Positions 41,701-54,466 of a DNA stretch of 55,174 bases are shown here, piece after piece. The stretch lies in assembly GCA_036514635.1 (NCBI GenBank), contig DATBWU010000053.1:1-55174 (forward strand). Direction: 5' to 3'. A program made the translations under genes and the position numbers. The notes under the pieces are model-generated. The model made no database searches. It was given only the letters and a program-made list of their open reading frames with translations, and had not been told where the DNA came from. The number at the start of each line of letters is the position of its first letter. The stretch's first letter is position 1. The stretch is from DASSFZ01 sp036514635 (GTDB lineage Bacteria > Chloroflexota > Anaerolineae > Fen-1058).

Positions 41701-42086
41701 TCTCGTCGCCATTCCAGGCGACCCTGGCCGCACCCGTTGTGCTGCGCGGTGAGATCATCGGCGCGGTGCAGGTGGGCGAGACCGAGCAGGCTCGATCGTG
41801 GGACGCGGAAGACCTATCGTTCATTCAGGCCGTCGCCGATCAGGTGGCGCAGGCCGTGGAGAATGCGCGCCTGATCGAGGAGACCCAGAGCACGGCTCGC
41901 CGCGAGAAGACGCTGGCCGAGGCTACGGACAAGATTCGCCGCAAGTCTGATATGGAAAGCATCCTGCAGACGGCGGCGGAGGAACTGGCGCGCCAACTGA
42001 ATGCCTCGCGGGTGGCGGTGCACCTGAGAGTGGATGATGATCCATCTGACGATAGCGGTCGCAGTGACAACGGTCATGCCGGATGA
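38721..42086 (+). CDS. Kinase-less membrane sensor: 6TM-dCache-HAMP-GAF-GAF-half-GAF-tail
   Basis: A 1121-residue protein. About six N-terminal helices (24-210) precede an extracellular Cache region (about 215-515, with VFVTDRFGGLVAATNRTSDY and DEAWWQAAYN), another helix, and HAMP (about 543-595, TPIRRLTDAAARVSAGDL). Cytoplasmic modules are GAF1 (about 605-765), GAF2 (about 775-930), a half-GAF beginning LTGEAWAEVF and the truncated tail (ATDKIRRKSDMESILQTAAEE). GAF1 is almost the same as in the neighbours. There is no output domain. The ATG at 38721 with GAAGGG upstream is preferred over the GTG at 38706. It starts 15 bases after the preceding sensor. Confidence 0.85.
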   Translation: MAISHHLSSLETPKRAHNTFRAAVVLLLAAAAAALYGVYLGGLYPTWQLPVVVGALSLFSVVLVVVIRRSRDPLWADRAGLLMISMMQITAVVISAMLTGLGVALGLATLLATVAIATQILPPRWIDRSLLGGVVSGVTAGALDLLQPSFQLFIPQAQAFTPVIVAGTLLAFGLVLVRQYRIYSLSSKLIVAFLGVAMLAIGLVTFFADRSTREALIQDVGADLKSLADAKALIVGESLSKQAELLESLGLSKLIQDAVEQVNSAYPADEAAVRAEMLRLDQRWQVVSDDDVLIRSRLDNPTASELVEYAGRFENNVEVFVTDRFGGLVAATNRTSDYYQADEAWWQAAYNNGEGGIFIGQPEYDESSRTFASIIAVPLYGHGTATVIGVLRTTYDVRALLELLQPLTMSDPRETDVLIPPGSGRELSGFLGGSSIEPLSENMLVALRAGAAARYSEIMYEGSVRLAGQSAVKSPDPDKSQVISELGWIVVVHEDRQVGMAHVEGQARGILLIAVVIAGLVTVGAMGLSHQLATPIRRLTDAAARVSAGDLTIHAQVETGDEVGVLATTFNGMTERLHALVDTLESQVEARTAQLRASAEVGRAAASILDTGQLMREVVSLIAARFNFYYAAIFMVDEAGKYAVLREATGEAGQALKARGHKLEVGGKSMVGAAISTRRPRIALDVGEEAVRFANPLLPETRSEIALPLIVGDRVLGALDAQSTQEAAFDESSAATLQTMADQIAVALANAEQFRRGDAQARIQSSLLAVALELSGELTRDELFDRIVRRATELFDAEGAAIWLTVGEEEIELVASLNISLAPTASRRLAKGEGLSGRVLANKRAMRASDFAAQVGEAESFVGVPVQAALAVPMLWQGRISGVLLITRAQPEYPFGVGEEHIAQLLAAQAAAALAGTELRDQQRRTLEELDAANRRLTGEAWAEVFRRRPEHVRQAGYTRSGYQPVDPSWLPEVELAIAAKKSVAWSRRAEQTVSSPFQATLAAPVVLRGEIIGAVQVGETEQARSWDAEDLSFIQAVADQVAQAVENARLIEETQSTARREKTLAEATDKIRRKSDMESILQTAAEELARQLNASRVAVHLRVDDDPSDDSGRSDNGHAG

Positions 42087-42101
42087 CCGGCAGAGGATAG
42101 C

Positions 42102-43334
42102 ATGAAGATGGAGCGCAAATATTCTGTTGTAACAACCGTGGTGGTGGTTTTGTCGCTAGGGTTGGCAGCCTGCCAACCGGCTACCCCAGCAACTGAAACG
42201 CCAACAGGGGATGCAGACCCTATCGTCATCGGCGTGTCCCTGCCGCTCAGCGGCCGCTTCAGCGAACCCGGCATGGCGGCCCAACGGGGCTACGAAGTTT
42301 GGGTGGCCATGGTCAATGCGGCGGGCGGTTTGCTGGAGCGCCCGGTCGCGCTGAGCGTTCTTGACAACGCCAGCGATCAGGAAAAGGCTGTTGCCGACTA
42401 TGAAAAATTGATCGCGGTTGATAAGGTCGATCTGGTGGTCGGCCCCTTTTCTAGCTTCCTGGTTATCCCGACGTCTAAGGTGGCCGCGCAGTATGGGTAT
42501 GCCTTCATCGAGCCGGCCGGCGGCGCGCCCGAGGTCTTCAACCGGGGCCTGACTAACCTCTTTTTCGCCCAGCCGGCCGAATCTGCCCGGCAGGCCGACC
42601 CATTTGCCTTGTATATCCTGGGGCTGCCGGCCAATCAACGACCGCAGACCTTCGCCGTCGTCAGTCTGGACGATCCCTTCACGCTGGGAGTGATGGAACG
42701 CCTCAAGGGGCTTCTTAGCAATGGCGGCCTGAAGTTGATCTTTGAGACGACCTATGCCGAAGGGACAACGAATTTTTTCAGCATTGCCAGCCAGATCGCC
42801 GATCTTGACCCTGACTTGATCCTCGGCGGCACGCAAACAGAAGACTCCATCGGCCAGATCCGCGCCTATCAGGCAGTTGATTACCAACCGCGCTTCGCCT
42901 ATTTTACGAACGGTCCGACTCTGCCAGGGCCATTTACGGAAGCACTGGGCCCGGCCACAGAAGGTATCTTTTCGTCTATCTCCTGGTTTCCGGAGGCCAA
43001 TGAGTATCAGAACACTCAATTTGTGACCAAGTACATTGAGATGTTCAAGGGGTCTCTTGGCGACATCCCCGAGGATGCGGCCAACGCCTTCACCGTGGGC
43101 CAAGTCCTGCAGCAGGCGGTCGAGGCGCTCGGATCCATCGACAACGCGGCTCTGATCGAAGAGTTACACCGTGGCAGTTACGCCACCATTGTTGGACCGC
43201 TCAGCTTCGACGAGACTGGTGCGCCACAGGGGAACTACATGCTCCTGCAATGGCAGGGCGACAATTTCGTCATCGTCGGGCCTGGTGACCGGGCTGAGAC
43301 AGATCCCGAAGCACCGCCCAAGCCGGAATGGTAG
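42102..43334 (+). CDS. Branched-chain amino acid type ABC substrate-binding lipoprotein (orphan)
   Basis: A 410-residue periplasmic-binding protein of the LivJ/type I fold. It has a signal peptide with lipobox LAAC (Cys24), then IVIGVSLPLSGRFSEPGMAAQRGYEVWV, DKVDLVVGPFSSFLVIP, FIEPAGGAPEVF and DPDLILGGTQTEDSIGQIRA. Such proteins bind amino acids, amides or similar small molecules outside the cell. No permease or ATPase genes are nearby. The gene is sandwiched between two Cache-HAMP-GAF sensors (15 and 57 bases away), so it may be a ligand-presenting partner of the sensors. GAGGA precedes the ATG. Confidence 0.88.
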   Translation: MKMERKYSVVTTVVVVLSLGLAACQPATPATETPTGDADPIVIGVSLPLSGRFSEPGMAAQRGYEVWVAMVNAAGGLLERPVALSVLDNASDQEKAVADYEKLIAVDKVDLVVGPFSSFLVIPTSKVAAQYGYAFIEPAGGAPEVFNRGLTNLFFAQPAESARQADPFALYILGLPANQRPQTFAVVSLDDPFTLGVMERLKGLLSNGGLKLIFETTYAEGTTNFFSIASQIADLDPDLILGGTQTEDSIGQIRAYQAVDYQPRFAYFTNGPTLPGPFTEALGPATEGIFSSISWFPEANEYQNTQFVTKYIEMFKGSLGDIPEDAANAFTVGQVLQQAVEALGSIDNAALIEELHRGSYATIVGPLSFDETGAPQGNYMLLQWQGDNFVIVGPGDRAETDPEAPPKPEW

Positions 43335-43391
43335 ATGGGTCAACTGCTCTTCACGGTACTGGCAGATGGACACCATCTGTCGGATTAGGAA

Positions 43392-46045
43392 ATGCGTGAC
43401 ATGTGGAACAGTCTTCGATTTCGGTTGACGACAAACTTCGTGGGTATTGCCATCGGACCGCTGTTGCTGGTCGGCGTGATCCTGGCCCAGCTGGCCTTCA
43501 CCGTTGAGCGAGAGCAGGCGCTTGCGTTGCAGAGCCAGGTGGCTCAAAGTGTTTCCACAGAAGTCGAGGCTTTCCTTCAAGATGTGGGGAGCGACTTACG
43601 CTTGCTGGGCGGTGAGATCCGAGGTTTGAAACAGCCCGACCGAGCGCAGCAGATGAGCCTCCTGTTGGGTGCGTTCAGCACCGGAACGTATCGGGATGTT
43701 TATGAAGAACTGACCTTGCTCGACGGCCAGGGGCAGGAGCAACTTCGCGTCTCGCGCCTCGAAATCTTTGCCAGCGATCAGCTCCATAACCGGTCTGGGG
43801 CGAATGAGTTCGAGCGCCCGAAATCTAGCCGCGAGACGTACTTCAGCCCGGTGCGGTTCGATGAAAAGTCGGGAGAAGCGTTCATCACCATCGCCATCCC
43901 TCTCTTTGAGCCACGCAGTGTACAGTTGAGTGGTGTGCTGGTTGCCGATGTGCGTTTCGCCACGGTCGGGAACCTGCTCGCACGCGTGCGGGCAGGCCCA
44001 GACCAAACTGTCTATGTCGCCGATGCCGACGGAAGAGTCGTCGCTCACCAAGACCATTCCGTAAAGCTGCAGGGCATACACATTGAGTTGCCAGACCAAG
44101 CGAGCACGCAACCAGGCCTGGATGGCACGCCTGTGGTCCTGGCAGTTGATAGAATCCAGTTGGGCGCACAAACTTTCAACATTGTAGCAGAGAGACCTGA
44201 GTCCACGGCATTGAGGTTGGCTACCGCCACCGTCAACACGATCGCTATCGTGATCGCGGTCACTCTGGTAGCAGCCAGTGCCTCAGGTTTTGTGGTTGTG
44301 CGCCGGATTGTGCGACCCATTGAAGGGTTGGCTGTTTCCGCCCAGCGCATCGCGTCCGGTGATTTGTCCCACAGTGCGACAGTGACGAGCCGAGACGAAA
44401 TTGGCACACTGGCGATCACCTTCAACAGCATGACGGCCCAACTGCGCGACTTGATCGGATCGCTCGAAGCACGGGTCGAGGCACGCACGGCTCAGTTGCA
44501 GGCCGGCATCGAGGTGGGCCGGGCAGTCACCTCGATCCTGAAGCTCGATCAGTTGATCCGCACGGTCGTCGACCTGCTCGCGCGCCGATTTGACTTCTAC
44601 TTTGTGGCCGTATTCACACTGGACGCCAGCGGCACATTCGCCGTGCTGCGCGCGGCGACCGGCCTCGCCGGCCGCACCCTGGGGGAGGGCGACCTCCGCC
44701 TGGAAGTGGGCGGGCCGTCGCTGGTGAGCTACGCCATCGCGCAGCGGAAATCGCGCATTATGCTGGACATCGACGAAGACCCGCTCCCCTTCACCGACTG
44801 GCTGCTCCCCAACACGCGCTCCGAAATCGCGCTGCCGTTGATCGTCGGCGACCGCGTGCTGGGTGCGCTCGACGTGCAATCGACGCGGCAGGCCGCGTTC
44901 GACGAGTCCACCGCGGCCGTGTTGCAGAACATGGCCGATCAGGTTGCCATCGCCTTGAACAACGCGGCCTTGTTTGACGAGACGCAGCGGAGTGTGAAGG
45001 CCCTCAACGACCTGCTGGTTGTGTCTACCGACATCGCGCTCAGCCGCACGCTGAGTGACCTGACGAGCCGCGCCTTGCGCCACATCGAGACGTTGATGGG
45101 CACGCGCACTTACTACCTGGCGCTGGTCGACGAGCAGGAGAAAGAGGTGCGCTTTGTCATGCGCAGCCGCGAAGACAGCGGGACGAGCGACACACTCGTG
45201 ACACGCGCCTTCGGTAACGGTCGCACCGAGCACGTGATTCGGACGCGCCAGCCCTTGCGCATGAGCACCTACGAAGCGCCTGTGCGTCTGGAGCGGCTTG
45301 GGTTGAATTCCAGCGCCGAGCGGCCGGCGGCTTTCCTGGGTGTGCCGATTATTCTGGGCGAGCGGGTCGTCGGGATGCTCGGCTTTGAAGATTTCTCCGC
45401 CGGGGCTGCATTCAGCGAATTCCAGGAACGCATTGCCCAGGCGCTGGCTGACCAGCTGGCGGTGACGCTCGAAAACCTGCGGCTGACGCAGCAAGCGCAG
45501 CGCACACTGGCCGATCTGGACGCGGCCAACCGCCTCCTGACCGGGCGCGCCTGGGGACACTACACGCGCATGGCGCGCATCGTCGCCGGCGAGTGGTATG
45601 GCGGCCGGTGGGTGACGCAGCCCGCCGGGGCGGAGAACGCGGCGGCCTTTGAAGCATCTTCTCCGGGCGCGCTCACGATCCCGGTGACCGTGCGCGGCCA
45701 GACCATTGGCGAGTTCAGCTTGCTGCCGCTGGATGAGTCGATGGAATGGCTGCCCGAGGACGTCACGTTTGCCCAATCGCTGATCGACCAGGTGGGGCAG
45801 GTGCTGGAGACGGCCCGCCTGCTGGAAGAAACCGAACGGCTGGCCGGACGCGAGCGCACCATCAACGAGATCAACAGCCGAGTGCGGCAGACGGTGAGCA
45901 TCGACACCATTCTGCAGACGGCCGTCAACGAGTTGGGACGCTCGCTGAGGGCGGCGCGGATCATGGCGCGCATCGGCCAGCCGGTAGCGCCCACTCCCGA
46001 CGGCGACTCGTCGCTCACCGGGGACCTTCCGGGGAGGTCGCAACA

Positions 46046-46049
<4 letters not shown>
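43392..46049 (+). CDS. Kinase-less membrane sensor: dCache-HAMP-GAF-GAF-half-GAF-tail
   Basis: An 885-residue protein. TM1 (about 13-35) and TM2 (about 275-300) bracket a Cache domain with YVADADGRVVAHQDHS. HAMP (about 300-352, RPIEGLAVSAQRIASGDL) is followed by GAF1 (about 365-520, NTRSEIALPL), GAF2 (about 525-685), a half-GAF starting LTGRAWGHYT and the truncated tail (INSRVRQTVSIDTILQTAVNE). It has no output domain. An alternative start is the Met at 43401. Its stop overlaps the start of the giant kinase (ATGA), so sensor and kinase are translationally coupled, the best hint that they form one complex. Confidence 0.87.
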
Positions 46050-51229
<5,180 letters not shown>

Positions 51230-51230
51230 G

Positions 51231-51312
51231 TCACCGAGCCGCAGAGGGCGCAGACGCGAAGCGCGCCGAGAACAAGAAAGAGGCTCCGCGCGCTCTGCAC
51301 CCTCTGCGGTGA
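51231..51312. repeat. CGCAGAG-family hairpin between the kinase and threonine synthase genes
   Basis: The left arm TCACCGAGCCGCAGAGGGCG and the right arm CACCCTCTGCGGTGA form an imperfect dyad with internal GCGCGCCGAGA/GCGCGCTCTG pairing. It begins two bases after the kinase stop. It might end or attenuate the operon transcript before the threonine synthase fusion gene. Confidence 0.7.
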
Positions 51313-51341
51313 AAACAATCCTCTCAGGATAGTGCTAAACA

Positions 51342-53048
51342 ATGCCTCTCGAACGCCGGTTGCAATCGGAACCGATCTTGGAGTGTCTGCGCTGCGGCAC
51401 GCGCCTGCCGTTCGATCGGCCGCCTGCCGCGTGCCCAGATTGCCATCACGTACTGCTGGACGTGCGCTACGACTACGCCGCGATCCGCGAGCATTTGCCG
51501 GAGTGGCTGCGCGAGCGGCCCTTCAACATGTGGCGCTATCTGGAAGTGTTGCCACTGCGCGATCCGGCTAACATCGTCACGATGGGCGAGGGCGGCACGC
51601 CGCTGGTGCCGATCGGCAACCTGGGCATGATGTTGGGTCGCAGCCGCATCTACGTCAAAGACGAGCGGCAAGGGCCGACCGGCTCGTTCAAGGATCGACA
51701 GGCCTCGCTGGCCGTGTCGGCGATGAAGGAAGCCGGCGTCACGGAATGCGTCGTCGCCTCGACGGGCAATGTCGCCATTTCGTATTCGGCCTACTGCGCA
51801 CGGGCGGGCATCAAGTTGTGGGCGTTCCTCACCAGCATGGTTCCCGCCGACAAGATGCGTGAAGTGGCGCTGTACGGGTCGGAAGTGGTGAAGGTCACCA
51901 GCACGTATGACCAGGCGAAAGAAGTGGCGGCAACCTTCGCCGAGCACCGCAGCCTGTTCCTCGATCGCGGCATCCGGTCGATCGCCGCGCGGGAGAGCAT
52001 GAAGACGCTGGCCTACGAAGTGGCGGAGCAGCTCGCGCAGATCGACGGCGGGCCGGCGAAGGGACGGCCGATGTTCCGCGCGCCCGACTGGTACATCCAG
52101 GCCGTCAGCGGTGGACTGGGACCGCTGGGGGCGTGGAAGGGTTTCTCCGAACTCAAGCAGATGGGCTTCATCGATCGTATTCCGAAGTTAGGGGTGATTC
52201 AAGTCGAAGGGTGCGCGCCGATGTCGCGCTCCTTCCAGGCAGGCAAAGAAACCGCCGACATCATCCGCGATCCGCAGACGCACATCGCCACGCTGTCCAC
52301 CGGCAACCCGGGCGCGGCCTACCCGTTGCTGCGCTCGGTGATCCTGGAGCACGGTGGAACGATGGAAGCCGTGAGCGACGAAGAGTCGTTTCGGGCGATG
52401 CACGCCCTGGCGAAAATGGAAGGTATCTCGGTCGAGCCGGCGGCGGCGGTCGCGTTCGCCGGGCTGTTCAAGATGATCGGGCTGGGGATGATCCGGCCCG
52501 ACGAGGATGTGATCGTCAACTGCTCCGGCCATACGTTCCCCGTCACACAGGAATTGCTCGGCGAGGAGTGGGCCCAGGTCTTCGATCTGCCGCAGGCGGC
52601 GACGGCCGCGCCGGTCGCCGTGCCGGCGCCACTGCCACAGGAGGGCCTGCTGTCGGCGCTGGAGCGCCTGGACAAGCGCGTCAGCCACATCCTGATCGCC
52701 GACGACAACGCCGACGCGCGTCGCCTGCTGCGCCGTATCTTGCAGGCGCGCGGGAACTACACGCTGTTCGAGGCGTCCAATGGCCGCGAGGCCCTGGAGG
52801 TCGCGCGTGCCGAGCGCCCGGACCTGATCCTGCTCGATCTGATGATGCCGGAGATGGACGGCTTCGCCGTGCTGCAGGCGTTGAAGCAGAACGACGCCTT
52901 GCGCGAGATTCCGGTCATTGTCGTGACGGCCAAAGAATTGACGATGCAGGAACGCCAGCGGCTGGCCGGGCACGCCCAGTCGTTGTTGCAGAAAGGTTCG
53001 TTCACCGATCTCGATTTGTTGGATGAGCTGGTGGATGTGTTGACTTAG
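51342..53048 (+). CDS. Threonine synthase-like PLP enzyme fused to a C-terminal receiver domain
   Basis: A 568-residue protein. A zinc-ribbon-like N-terminus (CLRCG at 15-19, CPDC at 31-34) precedes a fold type II PLP enzyme. The PLP lysine is Lys117 in GPTGSFKDRQ; STGNVAISYSAY contacts substrate and AVSGGLGPLGAWKGF is the phosphate loop; NCSGHTFP closes the domain (about residue 400). An Ala/Pro linker (about 420-435) joins a complete receiver: ADDN acidic pair (454-455), phosphoacceptor Asp499 in LLDLMMPEMDG, VTAKEL, and Lys551 in LLQKGSF. Threonine synthase converts O-phosphohomoserine to threonine; this subgroup may have another substrate. The receiver closely resembles the last receiver of the giant kinase. 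One uninterrupted frame supports a true fusion. Confidence 0.92.
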   Translation: MPLERRLQSEPILECLRCGTRLPFDRPPAACPDCHHVLLDVRYDYAAIREHLPEWLRERPFNMWRYLEVLPLRDPANIVTMGEGGTPLVPIGNLGMMLGRSRIYVKDERQGPTGSFKDRQASLAVSAMKEAGVTECVVASTGNVAISYSAYCARAGIKLWAFLTSMVPADKMREVALYGSEVVKVTSTYDQAKEVAATFAEHRSLFLDRGIRSIAARESMKTLAYEVAEQLAQIDGGPAKGRPMFRAPDWYIQAVSGGLGPLGAWKGFSELKQMGFIDRIPKLGVIQVEGCAPMSRSFQAGKETADIIRDPQTHIATLSTGNPGAAYPLLRSVILEHGGTMEAVSDEESFRAMHALAKMEGISVEPAAAVAFAGLFKMIGLGMIRPDEDVIVNCSGHTFPVTQELLGEEWAQVFDLPQAATAAPVAVPAPLPQEGLLSALERLDKRVSHILIADDNADARRLLRRILQARGNYTLFEASNGREALEVARAERPDLILLDLMMPEMDGFAVLQALKQNDALREIPVIVVTAKELTMQERQRLAGHAQSLLQKGSFTDLDLLDELVDVLT

Positions 53049-53051
53049 AGC

Positions 53052-53172
53052 CTGTCTGAAAAGCAGAAGGATTGCAGCCGGATCGCCGACTCACTTGCCC
53101 CCGCAGCGAAGCGGAGCGGGGTTAGTCGGCATTTTGACCGGCTGAAGCCGGTGATCCCGACTTTTCAGACAG
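53052..53172. repeat. Composite inverted-repeat element
   Basis: Perfect 12-bp ends CTGTCTGAAAAG (53052-53063) and CTTTTCAGACAG (53161-53172) enclose inner inverted words GCCGACT/AGTCGGC and CCCCGC/GCGGGG-type hairpins and a GGCTGAAGCC dyad. It begins a few bases after the stop of the fusion gene and is of the same general build as the 9865 element, with different ends. Confidence 0.7.
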
Positions 53173-53191
53173 TCGCTTAGAGTGTACTGTT

Positions 53192-54466
53192 ATGGATCAT
53201 GCAGAGGCAGCCTCGACGCGAATTCTATACATCGAAGACGATCCGGGTAGCCGCTTGCTGGTGAAGCGCGTACTGGAGAACGAAGGGTATCGAGTATTGG
53301 AGGCGGCCGACGGGCTGAGCGGTATCTCGATGGCCCAGGCCGACCTGCCGGATTTGATCCTGGTCGACGTCAACCTGGGCGAGATATCCGGCCACGAAGT
53401 CGCGACTAAACTCAAAGGCCTGCCGGTCACGGCCCACATCCCGATCGTCGCGCTGACGGCGGCCACGGTGTCGGGCGATCGTGAGCGCGCGCTCGTCGCC
53501 GGCTGCGATGGCTATATCCCGAAGCCGATCGACATCGACCGCCTGCCCGAGCAGGTGCAGCAGTTCCTGGCGGGCGCGCGCGATACGCTGACGGAAACCG
53601 ACCGGGCGGAGAAGCTCGAAGAGTACAACCGCCGCCTGGTCGATCGGCTGCAAACGACGATCGTCGATCTACAAAAGGCCAACGCCGAGCTGCGCCGGCT
53701 CGATAAGATGAAGAGCGACTTCGTCGTGCTGGCTTCGCATGAACTGCGCACGCCACTGACGTTGATCTACGGCTACGTCAATCTGCTACAAATGGAAATC
53801 CGCCAATTGGCGAGCAACGATAGCCTGATGGATCTCACCAAGCGCCTGGCCGATGCGACCGCACGCCTGGCCGAGCTGTACGATCTGATCGTCAACGTGT
53901 CGCTGATCGATACACAGCATCTGAACCTGGCCCTGGGGCCGGTCGATCTGTTCGGCGTGATCTCGTCGGTCATCGGCGAGCTGGGACCGATCGTCCACCA
54001 GCGCGGCCTGCACCTGACGACCACCAGCTTCCGCGACCTGCCGAAAGTGATGGGCGACGCCGATTATCTGCGCCGCGCCCTGTCGAACGTCGCACACAAC
54101 GCCGTCAAGTACACGCCCGACGATGGGTCGATTGCCATCTCGCACGAGCTTCAGCCGGGTGCGATCGATATCCGCATCACCGACACAGGCATCGGCATCG
54201 ATCCCGCCGAGCACGACCGCATCTTTCAGAAGTTCGTCGTCGCGGAAGACATCGTGCATCACTCCACCAGCCGATCGGCCTTCATGGGCGGCGGGCTAGG
54301 TTTGGGGTTGAGCGTGGTGCGCGGCATCGTCGAAGCACACGGCGGACGGGTGTGGGTGGAAAGCCCCGGACGCGATCCGGAACGGCTGCCCGGCACGACG
54401 TTCCACATTCTGCTGCCCACGGTGAGCGCGGCGCAAGCGGAGAGTACCGAGGGAGCCGGCGCATGA
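53192..54466 (+). CDS. REC-histidine kinase (receiver-HisKA-HATPase)
   Basis: A 424-residue soluble protein. The N-terminal receiver (about 8-125) has YIEDDP, phosphoacceptor Asp59 in LVDVNLGEISG, LTAATV and the Lys in IPKPIDID. A coiled coil (about 140-172) leads to HisKA with His183 in ASHELRTPLTL. The HATPase shows NVAHNAVKYT, DTGIGID, a long lid and GLGLGLSVV. Its receiver is a close paralogue of the stand-alone receiver at 31632, implying local duplication. Being soluble with an N-terminal receiver, it should be driven by phosphotransfer from another kinase. No Shine-Dalgarno is visible before the ATG. Its stop overlaps the EamA gene start (ATGA). Confidence 0.9.
   Translation: MDHAEAASTRILYIEDDPGSRLLVKRVLENEGYRVLEAADGLSGISMAQADLPDLILVDVNLGEISGHEVATKLKGLPVTAHIPIVALTAATVSGDRERALVAGCDGYIPKPIDIDRLPEQVQQFLAGARDTLTETDRAEKLEEYNRRLVDRLQTTIVDLQKANAELRRLDKMKSDFVVLASHELRTPLTLIYGYVNLLQMEIRQLASNDSLMDLTKRLADATARLAELYDLIVNVSLIDTQHLNLALGPVDLFGVISSVIGELGPIVHQRGLHLTTTSFRDLPKVMGDADYLRRALSNVAHNAVKYTPDDGSIAISHELQPGAIDIRITDTGIGIDPAEHDRIFQKFVVAEDIVHHSTSRSAFMGGGLGLGLSVVRGIVEAHGGRVWVESPGRDPERLPGTTFHILLPTVSAAQAESTEGAGA

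Noticed and set aside
45746..46045. Apparent 100-codon N-terminal extension of the giant kinase
   Set aside because: It overlaps the conserved tail of the preceding sensor; the ATGA overlap with GGGGAGG at 46046 fits a true start.
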